Below are positions 18,027 to 26,452 of a DNA stretch of 33,006 nucleotides, in pieces. The position numbers and the translations under genes were made by a program. This DNA comes from an uncultured Myxococcales bacterium (GTDB taxonomy: Bacteria; Myxococcota_A; Polyangia; Palsa-1104; JAEUJZ01): the NCBI GenBank assembly GCA_937868485.1, contig CALMML010000322.1:1-33006 (forward strand), written 5' to 3'. Positions within the stretch are counted from its first letter, which is position 1, and the number at the start of each line of letters is the position of its first letter. The notes under the pieces are model-generated. The model saw nothing but the letters and a program-made list of their open reading frames with translations. It had not been told where the DNA came from and did not search any database.

Positions 18027-18992
18027 TTAGGAAGCGGGCTGACGACTCCGCAGCCAGTCTGCGTAGCGAGCAATGCCTTGGCGGATGTCGACCGTGGGAC
18101 TGTAGCCTAGCTCTCGTCGCGAACGGTCGAGCGAAGACCACGTAATCGGAACGTCGCCGGGCTGATCGGGACGCCACTCGATGCGGGCCGAGCGACCGAG
18201 CGCCGATTCGAGCAGCGATACCAGCTCGCGCAGCGTCGTGGTCTTTTCGCCGCCGAGGTTGTAGCAGCGCAGTCCCAGGGTGCGATCCGAGGTCTTGTGA
18301 AGCGCGGCGATGACTCCGTCGATGATGTCGTCGATGTAGGTATAGTCGCGGGCACTTTCGCCGTTTCCGTGTAGAAACACCGTCTCTCCGCGCAAGATGC
18401 GCGCGGCGAAGCTGGCGATCGCCATCCCGGGACGCTGATGCGGTCCATACAAGGAAAAAAAACGCAGGGCAGCGATCGATCCACCGTAGAGATCACAGTG
18501 CGTGGCGCAGAGCAGCTCTCCGGCGCGCTTGCTGGCCGCGTAGGGAGACGCAGGCAGAACCGCCGGATCTTCTTCGGAAAACGGCACCGCACAGTGTGCG
18601 CCATACACCGAGCTGGAGGACGCAAAGACGATTCGCTCAATGCGATGTTGCTGACAGGCCGACAGGATGTTTTGGGTTCCTTCGACGTTGTAGCGCATGT
18701 AGCGAGAAGCCTGGCTCAGCGACGGACGAACGCCCGCGAGCGCAGCCAAATGAATCATCGCCGATGCCTCTTTTGTGATCGCGCCAAGCAGCGCCGCATC
18801 CAGGATGTTTCCTTCCACAAAGCGGAAGCGCGGGTGCGACAACAGCGGCGCAAGCTGGGCGTGATGAAGCGCGGCGGGATAGAGCGTCTCGTCGAAGCAG
18901 TCGATTCCGATCACCGACATGCCCAGGTCCAGCAGTCGCTTCGCTACGTGATGACCGATAAATCCAGCACAGCCAGTCAGTACAACGTGCAT
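18027..18992 (-). CDS. NAD-dependent sugar-nucleotide epimerase/dehydratase
   Basis: Extended short-chain dehydrogenase of 321 residues, most like UDP-glucuronate 4-epimerases and UDP-glucose 4-epimerases. The NAD-binding TGCAGFIG motif is at residues 6-13, a nucleotide-side DxxD/E strand follows (IGIDCFDE), SSSSVYG at 125-131 supplies the catalytic serine, and Tyr151-x3-Lys155 (PYAASK) is the catalytic pair. The substrate-side motifs RFFSLYGPHQRPGMA and DYTYIDDIIDG are typical for UDP-sugar epimerases. The product would feed capsule, O-antigen or exopolysaccharide synthesis. It is last in a three-gene minus-strand group; only nine bases separate it from the upstream gene. Confidence 0.92.
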   Translation of the reverse strand: MHVVLTGCAGFIGHHVAKRLLDLGMSVIGIDCFDETLYPAALHHAQLAPLLSHPRFRFVEGNILDAALLGAITKEASAMIHLAALAGVRPSLSQASRYMRYNVEGTQNILSACQQHRIERIVFASSSSVYGAHCAVPFSEEDPAVLPASPYAASKRAGELLCATHCDLYGGSIAALRFFSLYGPHQRPGMAIASFAARILRGETVFLHGNGESARDYTYIDDIIDGVIAALHKTSDRTLGLRCYNLGGEKTTTLRELVSLLESALGRSARIEWRPDQPGDVPITWSSLDRSRRELGYSPTVDIRQGIARYADWLRSRQPAS

Positions 18993-19001
18993 CGCGGAAC
19001 C

Positions 19002-19697
19002 TCAGAAGCGTCCGACAACGGCGGTGCCGCTGCCCGTAGGAATCACTGCGACATCGTCGACCACGCGCAGTCTCGGGAGTGCGCCGTGAAGCAGCAGCAC
19101 AAAGCCGGTGGTCTGGAGCAGTCCACTCGTGAGCAGCCATGGAACGCTCCAGGCAGACATCACCGCGCGACCGTTGCCCTCTTCGGCCTGCGCAGGCGCC
19201 GCAATCGCCGAGATGTACGGACCAATAAGAGGCACGAGCAAGGAGTAATTTGCGAGCGCGGTCGGGCCGTCCAGTGTGTCGACGCGAGGCCACAGAAGCA
19301 GCGGCGCAATCAGCGCGGGAAGATAGCCTCCGGCCCAAATCAGCGCGCCCAGCCGAACCTGCTTGGGATCGCGACGAACGGGCGGAAGTGGCGGCGGAAG
19401 CGGAGCCAGCACCAGGTCGTTTCCCAGACCTCCCGATGGTGGCACGATCTCTTGCGCGGGCGTCACCAGCGGAGGCGGCGGCAAGACGGGTGGCAGCTCG
19501 GGCACTGGCTGGGGCGCGGGCTTGGCTGCGGGCTTGGTCGAAGCTGCGGGCTTGGTCGAAGCTGCGGGCTTGGTCGACACCACAGGCTTGGCCGGAACAG
19601 ACGCAGCCGGACGAACCATCGGCGCAGGATCAGCCAAAGCAGCAGCGGACAAGGCACACACGATCGAAGGCGCCACAAACAGACGAGGAATGCGCAT
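19002..19697 (-). CDS. Uncharacterised membrane protein with signal peptide and TKPAAS repeats
   Basis: I do not recognise a family. From the ATG at 19695-19697 the product has 231 residues with a signal-like N-terminus (MRIPRLFVAPSIVCALSAAALA). An in-frame ATG at 19760 would overlap the upstream stop by 11 bases and has GGAG upstream, so translational coupling with a longer N-terminus is possible. A low-complexity Pro/Ala/Lys region (STKPAASTKPAAS) is followed by a proline-rich linker and by about three hydrophobic segments (LGALIWAGGYLPALIAPLLL, YSLLVPLIGPYISAIAA, WLLTSGLLQTTGFVLLLHGA). The layout resembles small myxobacterial envelope proteins of unknown function. It lies between the PDL-repeat gene and the epimerase, likely in one operon. 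Confidence 0.72.
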   Translation of the reverse strand: MRIPRLFVAPSIVCALSAAALADPAPMVRPAASVPAKPVVSTKPAASTKPAASTKPAAKPAPQPVPELPPVLPPPPLVTPAQEIVPPSGGLGNDLVLAPLPPPLPPVRRDPKQVRLGALIWAGGYLPALIAPLLLWPRVDTLDGPTALANYSLLVPLIGPYISAIAAPAQAEEGNGRAVMSAWSVPWLLTSGLLQTTGFVLLLHGALPRLRVVDDVAVIPTGSGTAVVGRF

Positions 19698-19749
19698 CGT
19701 CTGCCAGCGTATCGCGCGCCGCGCCAGTCGTCGAGACAGCGGCGCTTGG

Positions 19750-20700
19750 TTAGCTTGCATCCAGACACAGCTCCACGGTGTTGATGACCAGATCGTTTGA
19801 CGAGGGCCCAGCGTACAGACGAATGCCGGTCAGACCTGGAGCGTCTCCGATGCGCACATTGGAGGTGTAGTCCACGCTGCTCCAGCTATAAGGCCACGCG
19901 TTGGACAGCGAGTTTGTGGGCGACTTGATGCTGCCGTACAGCGGCGACCACGCGTCGAAGCTACCGCTCGATCCGGTGCTGTAGGAACGACCGTAGATCG
20001 AAAGCGTAGCGCTGCGAATGGTGGTCAGACCGACGAGGCTGAAGCGAATGAGAATCCAGTTTCCGCTCGCGATCTCGATGCCGCCGCCGTGGAGGGTGTC
20101 GGTGAAGCTGGTCGCGCGGGCGGGAACCGCTTCAAAGTTGCTGGTATCGGGCAGTCCCAGCGCTTCGACCCGGGCCGACGTCGATCCTGAATACTTGAAG
20201 CGGAAGGCAGCCCAGCCGGTGCCGCGTAGACACGGTGGGCGCGTCGACAGGTCGGGCGGAACAGACAGATCGGGAGGTGTGGCCAGATCCGGCGGCGTGG
20301 CCAGATCCGGCGGGCGGCTCAGGTCGGGCGGCGTCGAAAAGTCAAACGGTGGCAGCGTCAAATCCGGCGGCGTCGAAAAGTCAAACGGTGGCAGCGACAG
20401 ATCCAGCGGCGCAGCCAAGTCCGGCAAAGCAGCCAAGTCACGCGGTACGGCCAGATCGATCGACATCAGATCGGCGGAATCCGAGAGATCACGCACGACG
20501 CAGAGATCCGCTTCATCACCTGCATCGACAGACACCGACAGATCCCGCACGGGTCGCAGATCAGTCAGTCCGGCATCCATGTCGACATCACGATCTCGAT
20601 CGCGATGACAGGCACTTTCACCGAGCCACAGCGCGCACAGCCCGGACAGCAGCGAAGGCACAAAGAATCGGAACGAACGTCGCCTGCGAGAACCGCTCAT
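19750..20700 (-). CDS. Secreted protein with PDL-repeat spacer and C-terminal beta-sandwich-like domain
   Basis: Product of 316 residues from the ATG at 20698-20700, chosen because a basic then hydrophobic signal segment begins there (MSGSRRRRSFRFFVPSLLSG); the frame extends further upstream but into the neighbour's promoter region. ESAC (Cys31) could be a non-canonical lipidation site. Residues about 40-160 are a low-complexity spacer rich in PDL, with units such as PPDLATPPDLS and LPPFDFSTPPDLT, a style frequent in Myxococcota surface proteins. Residues about 165-316 look like a beta-rich domain (WAAFRFKYSG, NWILIRFSLVGL, GIRLYAGPSS, NTVELCLDAS), possibly ligand-binding. Function unknown. 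Confidence 0.78.
   Translation of the reverse strand: MSGSRRRRSFRFFVPSLLSGLCALWLGESACHRDRDRDVDMDAGLTDLRPVRDLSVSVDAGDEADLCVVRDLSDSADLMSIDLAVPRDLAALPDLAAPLDLSLPPFDFSTPPDLTLPPFDFSTPPDLSRPPDLATPPDLATPPDLSVPPDLSTRPPCLRGTGWAAFRFKYSGSTSARVEALGLPDTSNFEAVPARATSFTDTLHGGGIEIASGNWILIRFSLVGLTTIRSATLSIYGRSYSTGSSGSFDAWSPLYGSIKSPTNSLSNAWPYSWSSVDYTSNVRIGDAPGLTGIRLYAGPSSNDLVINTVELCLDAS
20220..20470 (-). repeat. Degenerate tandem repeat encoding PPDL units
   Basis: Repeated GC-rich units encoding PPDLATPPDLS and LPPFDFSTPPDLT. One longer unit with the core GTCGAAAAGTCAAACGGTGG occurs twice, at about 20333 and 20373, forty bases apart. It forms the flexible spacer of the secreted protein. Confidence 0.7.
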
Positions 20701-20870
20701 GCGCCGCGTTTTACCAAAATGTGCCAGCCGCGCATCTTCTTTACGTAAGGGATCGTCCGCGCCGAGTTGCTTCGCTGGCTGAGCAATTGCGGTTAGGATA
20801 GTTACAAATCCCCAAAGCTGTGGAGCCGCGCGTGCTCCAGCAACCTTGTCGCTGACTTGGAGTAGCACCG

Positions 20871-21668
20871 ATGAAGAGAGCGTTGCCGTTTGTCCTGCTT
20901 TTGAGCCTCGCTGCGGGCTGTGGCATTCCGAAAGAGCAGTGGGAACAAAAGCTGCGTGAAAACGCGGATCTACAGACCCGGGTTACGGATCTCGAAAAGC
21001 AGAAGACCAAGCTGGAACAAGAGATCGCTGATCTGAAGAAGGAAAAAGCGGATCTCCAGCGGACGATCGACAACCTGAAGGACAGCATGGGCAAGCTGGG
21101 CAAGGACAAGGCCGACTTGCTCGAGCGCATGGCGAAGCTGAGTGCGACGCTGGAAGACCTGGAGCGCGCCAAAGCCGCCGCCGACAAGCGTAGCAAGGCG
21201 TTCCGAGACCTGCTCGCCAAGTTCAAGGCGATGATGGATGCGGGCAAGCTACAGGTCGAAGTGCGCAACGGTCTGATGCTGGTGAAGCTGCCGGACAACA
21301 TCCTGTTTGATCCAGGCAAGACCGAGCTCAAGAAGGAAGGTCAGGAAGCCATCGGACAGGTGACGCGCATCCTCGGCAGCATCGAGGGTCGCAAGTTCCA
21401 GGTCGCGGGTCACACCGACAACGTTCCGACGGGCAAGAACTCGCGCTTCAAGTCAAACTGGGAGCTGTCGTCGCAGCGCGCGCTGACCGTTCTGGAGCTG
21501 ATGATCAAAGAAGGCATGGACGCCAAGCGGCTGTCGGCGGCAGGTTATGCGGATGTGCTCCCGGTGGCGACCAACGACAGCGACGATGGCAAGCGCCAAA
21601 ACCGTCGCATCGAGATCGTGCTCCAGCCAAACATCGAAGATCTGCCGGGCATCGACGACAAGCAATAG
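20871..21668 (+). CDS. OmpA-domain lipoprotein with coiled coil
   Basis: Product of 265 residues with the lipobox LAAGC (Cys17). Residues about 22-120 form a long heptad-patterned coiled coil (QTRVTDLEKQKTKLEQEIAD). Residues about 130-255 are an OmpA/MotB-type peptidoglycan-binding domain: NILFDPGKTELKKEG, VAGHTDNVPTG, NWELSSQRALTVLELM, RLSAAGYAD, KRQNRRIEIVL. The protein probably spans the periplasm from a lipid anchor to the cell wall, like Pal or the coiled-coil OmpA proteins of gliding bacteria. It is divergent from the PDL-repeat gene and is followed by a stem-loop at 21693-21724. Confidence 0.93.
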   Translation: MKRALPFVLLLSLAAGCGIPKEQWEQKLRENADLQTRVTDLEKQKTKLEQEIADLKKEKADLQRTIDNLKDSMGKLGKDKADLLERMAKLSATLEDLERAKAAADKRSKAFRDLLAKFKAMMDAGKLQVEVRNGLMLVKLPDNILFDPGKTELKKEGQEAIGQVTRILGSIEGRKFQVAGHTDNVPTGKNSRFKSNWELSSQRALTVLELMIKEGMDAKRLSAAGYADVLPVATNDSDDGKRQNRRIEIVLQPNIEDLPGIDDKQ

Positions 21669-21692
21669 CGCCCGCTCGCACAGTGAGTACCG

Positions 21693-21724
21693 CCGTTCAC
21701 GTTGCCCGCTGAGCCTGTGAACGG
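21693..21724 (+). terminator. Stem-loop downstream of the OmpA-domain gene
   Basis: Perfect eight-base inverted repeat, CCGTTCAC (21693-21700) and GTGAACGG (21717-21724), with a 16-base loop, 24 bases after the stop codon. There is no T tract, so it may be an mRNA-stabilising structure, an operator for the next gene, or part of a Rho-dependent terminator. Confidence 0.45.
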
Positions 21725-21861
21725 TGCGCTACAAATCCAGCCTCTCCGACGACAAAGCCTGCTGGCACCAAACCTGCTAAGATATCCGGTCAACCACTCA
21801 TCTTCACGCACAGGCCCCCCTGGCTTAGAGGCCAGATGTACCTGTCGAAAGGAATGAAGCC

Positions 21862-22713
21862 ATGACGCGGACTCAGCTCCTCCTGTCGCTTGCAGTGACC
21901 TTTGCCGTTCCTGCGCTTGCCGCAGCCCAAGTGGGCCCCGATCCGAATGTGCAGCCTGGAGGCTATTACGCACCTCCGGCGGGCTACGCAGGTCAGCCCT
22001 ATCAGCCAGCTCCCGTGTATCAGCCGGCTCCCGTTTATCAGCCAGCTCCCGTTTATCAGCCAGCTCCCGTCTATCAGCCAGCTCCCGTCTATCAGCCGGC
22101 TCCCGTCTATCAGCCGGCTCCCGTCTATCAGCCAGTGCGTCGCTCGCTTGTGTACGGAAATCACTTCCGTCCGCAGTTTGGCTTGGCTGCACGCTTTGGC
22201 GGATATGGCAACTACGGCTCGTTTGGCAGCTACACCACCGGCGGTGTCGGTCTGGACATGCTGTTCCGCGCGCATCCGCGACTGACCTTCGAGCTGGGCT
22301 TTCAGTATCAGCGCATCTCGCAGGAAGATCTGTACTGGAACGACTATCAGTACGAGCGCTTTGACGTCCCGATGACGCTCGGACTGCGCGTTCACCTGGG
22401 CAATCCGCTGTGGCTGTTCTCTCCGTACCTCGTCGGTGCAGGCGGAGTGACCTATTCCCGACAGTACCTGACCGATGCGCTCGCGTATGAGTCGCACTGG
22501 TTTGGTGAAGTCCAAGGCGGCATCGGCTTCGAGTGGAGACTCGGCCCGCACTTCGCCTTCAACTTCGACGTGCGCGGTCAAGGTCGCTTCCGTAACGTCG
22601 GCGAGCTTGGAACCACCGAAGGAACGCTCACCGATCAGTACGGAAACACCGTCGCTGCCATGGGTCCGAGCGCCGGCTTCATCATCAACCTCGGCATCGG
22701 CGGCTTCTTCTAA
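21862..22713 (+). CDS. Outer-membrane beta-barrel-like protein with YQPAPV repeats
   Basis: Product of 283 residues. The ATG at 21862 is preceded by AAAGGA, and the signal peptide (TRTQLLLSLAVTFAVPALAAAQ) fits export. Residues 47-88 contain seven perfect YQPAPV hexapeptides, a proline-rich extended segment. Residues about 95-283 show alternating hydrophobic and aromatic strands (RPQFGLAARFGGYGNYGSF, RLTFELGFQYQRIS, PMTLGLRVHLGNPLWLFSPY, FAFNFDVRGQGRF) and end in an aromatic Phe, typical of an eight- to ten-stranded OMP barrel. Function unknown. Its stop lies four bases from that of the convergent lipoprotein gene. Confidence 0.85.
   Translation: MTRTQLLLSLAVTFAVPALAAAQVGPDPNVQPGGYYAPPAGYAGQPYQPAPVYQPAPVYQPAPVYQPAPVYQPAPVYQPAPVYQPAPVYQPVRRSLVYGNHFRPQFGLAARFGGYGNYGSFGSYTTGGVGLDMLFRAHPRLTFELGFQYQRISQEDLYWNDYQYERFDVPMTLGLRVHLGNPLWLFSPYLVGAGGVTYSRQYLTDALAYESHWFGEVQGGIGFEWRLGPHFAFNFDVRGQGRFRNVGELGTTEGTLTDQYGNTVAAMGPSAGFIINLGIGGFF
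22000..22125 (+). repeat. Seven tandem 18-base repeats (YQPAPV)
   Basis: Seven near-identical copies of the unit TATCAGCCAGCTCCCGTN, differing only at synonymous positions, followed by a partial eighth. The unit is a multiple of three, so gain or loss of copies keeps the frame. Confidence 0.95.
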
Positions 22714-22717
22714 GCCA

Positions 22718-23983
22718 TCACGGACACTGCGCGCGCGGCTTCAGACACACATCCGAAGTCTTGCGCACCACCGCCGTCCAAAACAGCGTCTTGCCGCTCT
22801 TGCTGGCTCCGTTTTGGAGCATTCCGACAAACGTCGCTTCCTGACCCGCCATCACGACCGGATCGAAGCCCGCAAAGCCTTTGCCCGGAAGCTGCACGTT
22901 AAAGCGCGTTCCCAGTCCCCCATCGAACGAGGGATTTACGCCGCCACAGCCCGTGCTGCTCTTTGGGTCCATGTCGACTTGGTTGATGACGACGGTGTTG
23001 TACTGAATCCAGTTGCCCTTGCGGTTGTCGTCTTCCGTCACATCACAGACGATACCCGACACGCGCACCGGCGCGGCAATGTACTTGGTCAGCCACTGGT
23101 TGTTGGCCGACGTTGGACCTCCGGTTGGCCGCCGCGTCGCATCCAGCTCAATCGGCGTCGGAACCCAGTCTGGTCGATACACATCCGTCGGAATCAGCGT
23201 CGGATTCGCGAGCTGCGTCATCCCGTTGAACTTGGCAATCGCCCCCGACAGTCGCTCCAGCACCGTCCCGATCTGAAGCTGCGCCGACGGCTGAGAAAAC
23301 GTAAAGATGTACATGCTGCCGTAGTCCGGCGACGACGTATCAGTCACCGCCAAGCCACTTTGGAACAGCGACGAGACGATCAGCTTTCCTTGCGCCGTCG
23401 CCGTCCCGTCGATTGTTACCTGACGAGCCAGATACGGACTACAGAACGACGCATTCCCCGCCGTCACATCGAGCGGCTTCATCAGTCGCGCGATCGTCGG
23501 GTTCGGAAAGTAAATCGGTGGCGTCGAGCTAAGCGACTGACTCGACAGCTCTTCGAGGTTGATGGCAATGCGACCGAAGACCGCCGGAAGCGACAACGAG
23601 ACTTGCTCGCCGGTGACTTTGCCGCCACGCATCCCGATGGTCTTGAGCAGCGCCGGATCGCCCGTCGTTGATGAAGACTGACACGGATCGAGCAGCGACA
23701 GACGGCTCCCACCTGCGACGATATACGCCGACAGGTTGGCATCCACCGCCATCAAGCGGCCTTGTTCGTCCAGCGCCTCGACATCAAACTTCAGCGACGA
23801 TGGAGTCACCGGATTCGACGGCGAGCCCAGCTCACTTTCCATCGGGCTCTGGAGCAGCATTCGCAGGCTGGTCAGACGATGTTCACCGGATACCTGATAT
23901 TCGCAGCCCATTCCCAGCGTCGAAACACCGACGGACAAAGCCACAAGTCCAAGGCCAGCAAGGCAGGATGTTGTTCGTTTCAT
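22718..23983 (-). CDS. Uncharacterised secreted lipoprotein
   Basis: Product of 421 residues with the lipobox LGMGC (Cys27). I do not recognise a known domain. The sequence reads as beta-rich: KFDVEALDEQGRLMAVDANL near residue 65 looks like an Ig-like or big-domain start, and VRVSGIVCDVTEDDNRKGNWIQYNTVVINQ near 310 resembles an OB-like strand pattern. Paired cysteines (Cys100, Cys179, C-terminal CLKPRAQC) may form disulfides. It lies 12 bases downstream of the 5'-nucleotidase-family gene on the same strand, so the two are very likely co-transcribed and may act together at the cell surface. Confidence 0.8.
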   Translation of the reverse strand: MKRTTSCLAGLGLVALSVGVSTLGMGCEYQVSGEHRLTSLRMLLQSPMESELGSPSNPVTPSSLKFDVEALDEQGRLMAVDANLSAYIVAGGSRLSLLDPCQSSSTTGDPALLKTIGMRGGKVTGEQVSLSLPAVFGRIAINLEELSSQSLSSTPPIYFPNPTIARLMKPLDVTAGNASFCSPYLARQVTIDGTATAQGKLIVSSLFQSGLAVTDTSSPDYGSMYIFTFSQPSAQLQIGTVLERLSGAIAKFNGMTQLANPTLIPTDVYRPDWVPTPIELDATRRPTGGPTSANNQWLTKYIAAPVRVSGIVCDVTEDDNRKGNWIQYNTVVINQVDMDPKSSTGCGGVNPSFDGGLGTRFNVQLPGKGFAGFDPVVMAGQEATFVGMLQNGASKSGKTLFWTAVVRKTSDVCLKPRAQCP

Positions 23984-23995
23984 CGCCAGCTCCCG

Positions 23996-26257
23996 TTAGC
24001 GGACCAAGGGTTGGATGCGCCCGTCGTGGGCAAAGACTTCAGGCAGAAGGCAGGTGACGCCGGTGTAGTCGTAGTCTCCCGTCTGATTTTTGCCCTTGAT
24101 GTTACTCCACTTGCTCGGGTCTTTGCAGCGGTAGCGCTCGTCGACACCGAGAGAGCGAACGAAGTCCGCCAGCGAGTCGCGCAAGCTGATGCCGGTGTTG
24201 AAGCGCGTGGTGTTTCGCTTGAGCACCACAAAGCCAGAGCCACCGACGGAGATATAGTCGTTCACAGCGGTCTTGTAGCTGGCAAAGCAGTCGAGCGGCT
24301 TGCACTTGTCGGTGTTGACGCTGCCGTCGATGTTGCGACAGTCGTCTCCGAAGACCACTTTGTCAGCAAACGGACCGACCCACTTGGCCTTCTGGGCTTG
24401 CGTCGCGCTCAGTCGCTCCGTGCAGGACAGCGACGTCGGACACTGCGCCCGGTAGGTCTGGCAGTCCGCCGTCTTTTGACAATCGCACAGATCCGGGTTC
24501 GCTCGGCACGCGCAGCGCTGGTTCTGACAGTTGAGCGTGAAGTAGATGCCAGAGACCTGCACCTGCGTCTTGCAGCCACGCTCACTCGAGCGGTCAGCGA
24601 CGAAGTCGAGCATCTGAAGCACTTCGTCTCCCGACAGAAACTGCGTGGTGATCGTGTTGTCGAACGGAAACACGTTGTAGAGCTGTTCCAGCGTGAGCGG
24701 TCCCGACTCAAAGTCCGCGCGAATGCCCAGCGAGTTGGTCAGCGCAAAGTCCGCTTCCACGCGTCGTCGCAGCCGCATCGACGTCGCCACCAAGTTGCCA
24801 AGCTGCGAGTCTCCACCACCGGCATCGTTGCGCAGCACCTTCGGACAGCTCGACGATCCCGCAGGACACGGAACCACTGCGTAGACCTGCCCCAGGTTGA
24901 GCAGCTGCTTCATCTTGATCTCATACGGCTCGAGCAGCCTCGACATGTCCGCATCGGGCGGCGTGCAGACCACACGCGGCCTCGGCGCTGGCATCGTTCC
25001 TTTGTACGGACACGACACCTTCGGGTTCGACGGATGCGCCGGGTCGCAGCGAATCGAGGGATCGCACGGATCAGTCGGATCGCCCTGCTGCCAGGGACGC
25101 TCTCCGATGGGGATGACGCGGAAGGTGTAGCTCTTGACGTAGGTGCGACGGTTGAGCGGATCGGCAGCGCTCGGATCACCGACGTGAACCACCATATCGA
25201 GCGAGCCCACAAACTTTGCAAACGCACCGCTGTTGACGATGATCGTGTGACCTTGGTAGGTGCCGCTCTTGTCGTAGTGCGAGACGTCGACGGGCGGATT
25301 GTAGACGGTGTGCAAGTGTCCACCGAGCACCACGTCGATTCCGTTTAGATCCACCGCCGCGCTGTTGGGATCGCTGCCCGCGCCTTCACTGTTTTCGTCG
25401 GATACTTCGCGAGCTACTGCGGTGTCATCGTCGGGGCCCATGTGACTGACGACGACCATCAGATCGACCTGCGGACGCAGCACGCGCACCAGATCCGACA
25501 CCGCTTGCTTGGCGTCACGCGCGCGAATGCCCAGCGAGTTGTCTCCTTCCACCGAGCTATTGAGCGACGAGACGTTGCCAAGACCAATCACACCGACGCG
25601 AATGCCGCGCACGTTGTAGACCGCCACCGGCTGGATGAACCGTCCGAGCTTGGGTGAGCGCTGGTCGTCGGGATCGAAGTACTCGTAGTTGGCGGCCAGG
25701 ATCGGGAAGTTCGGCCCGTGATTCATCAGCTGAATCCCGAGCAGGTTCGCGCCTTTGTCGAACTCGTGGTTGCCGAGCGCCATGCCCTGCACACCGAGGA
25801 GTCCCATCGTGCGAATCTCGACTTCTCCGTTGAACAGGTTAAAGACCGGCGCGCCTTGAAACATGTCGCCGGAATCGAGGTGAAGGGTTCGCGGAGCACG
25901 CCCTCGCTCACGCTTGATCACCGTCGCCATTCGCGCAATGCCACCGACGGATGCGGTCGGAAACGCCGCACAGTCAGCATCGGTCGAACAGCTTCGCGAC
26001 AAGTCCGAGCTACACGTCCTGTCGTCCGTACACACACCCGACAGCACATTGAGCCCCAGGTTGCGATCGGGCAGGTTCGGCGCGTACTGGTACGGCAGAA
26101 GCCGCGAGTGTACGTCCGAGGTGTGAATGAGCACCATGTGGACATCTTGGCCACGGAGATCCTCGGGCTCACGGCTGTAGGTACAAGCGGACAGACCGGC
26201 AAGCAGCGACAGGGCCAACAGCCAAGGCGCACGCCAGCAGAGCGTTTTGGACGACAT
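23996..26257 (-). CDS. 5'-nucleotidase/UshA-family metallophosphatase lipoprotein
   Basis: Surface lipoprotein of 753 residues. The ATG at 26255-26257 has GAGGAG upstream and gives a good lipobox (GLSAC, Cys25); an in-frame ATG at 26293 is less likely. Metallophosphoesterase motifs: IHTSDVH (Asp48, His50), SGDMFQG, LGNHEFDKG, VVSHMGPDDD and GGHLHTVYN, which bind two metal ions. The C-terminal 5'-nucleotidase substrate domain follows (GGDSQLGNLVATSMRLR, FPFDNTITTQFLSGDEVLQML). The protein probably dephosphorylates extracellular nucleotides. Two cysteine-rich insertions are unusual: one near residue 80 (GVCTDDRTCSSDLSRSCSTD) and one near 570-610 (CQNQRCACRANPDLCDCQ), which also interrupt the canonical folds. 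Confidence 0.92.
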   Translation of the reverse strand: MSSKTLCWRAPWLLALSLLAGLSACTYSREPEDLRGQDVHMVLIHTSDVHSRLLPYQYAPNLPDRNLGLNVLSGVCTDDRTCSSDLSRSCSTDADCAAFPTASVGGIARMATVIKRERGRAPRTLHLDSGDMFQGAPVFNLFNGEVEIRTMGLLGVQGMALGNHEFDKGANLLGIQLMNHGPNFPILAANYEYFDPDDQRSPKLGRFIQPVAVYNVRGIRVGVIGLGNVSSLNSSVEGDNSLGIRARDAKQAVSDLVRVLRPQVDLMVVVSHMGPDDDTAVAREVSDENSEGAGSDPNSAAVDLNGIDVVLGGHLHTVYNPPVDVSHYDKSGTYQGHTIIVNSGAFAKFVGSLDMVVHVGDPSAADPLNRRTYVKSYTFRVIPIGERPWQQGDPTDPCDPSIRCDPAHPSNPKVSCPYKGTMPAPRPRVVCTPPDADMSRLLEPYEIKMKQLLNLGQVYAVVPCPAGSSSCPKVLRNDAGGGDSQLGNLVATSMRLRRRVEADFALTNSLGIRADFESGPLTLEQLYNVFPFDNTITTQFLSGDEVLQMLDFVADRSSERGCKTQVQVSGIYFTLNCQNQRCACRANPDLCDCQKTADCQTYRAQCPTSLSCTERLSATQAQKAKWVGPFADKVVFGDDCRNIDGSVNTDKCKPLDCFASYKTAVNDYISVGGSGFVVLKRNTTRFNTGISLRDSLADFVRSLGVDERYRCKDPSKWSNIKGKNQTGDYDYTGVTCLLPEVFAHDGRIQPLVR

Positions 26258-26373
26258 CAGGCTCCTCGTAGGAAGTAAGCGATACTGTAGCAAAAAATCG
26301 TTCCTCGTCGAAAAACATGCCCGCCGGAGCGGTCTCCACCGTTGTTACATAAGTGACTTCATAAGTGGAACTC

Positions 26374-26385
26374 GAACCCTTACGT
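26374..26385 (-). promoter_or_regulatory. Left arm of an inverted motif flanking the isc promoter
   Basis: GAACCCTTACGT on the plus strand, the exact reverse complement of ACGTAAGGGTTC at 26453-26464. It lies upstream of the predicted -35 box, between the divergent isc and nucleotidase operons. An operator role is inferred. Confidence 0.5.
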
Positions 26386-26403
26386 GCGCGATAGATTTTG
26401 CGC

Positions 26404-26434
26404 TTGACCGCTGCCAGGTGGCATCTGATACTAC
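26404..26434 (+). promoter_or_regulatory. Candidate promoter and MerR-type operator of the isc operon
   Basis: TTGACC (26404-26409) is a good -35 box. Two -10 readings are possible: GATACT (26427-26432) after 17 bases, or TACTAC (26429-26434) after 19 bases, the lengthened spacing typical of MerR-activated promoters. A perfect palindrome, TGCCA-GG-TGGCA (26412-26423), sits in the middle of the spacer, exactly where MerR-family regulators bind. This suggests autoregulation and control of iscS onward. Confidence 0.6.
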
Positions 26435-26452
26435 GCGAAAAACCTCACGCAT

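Noticed and set aside
22475-25348. Long plus-strand frames (398 and 528 codons) opposite the lipoprotein and nucleotidase genes
   Set aside because: Arg/His-rich translations typical of antisense frames in GC-rich DNA; the opposite strand has clear motifs and signal peptides.
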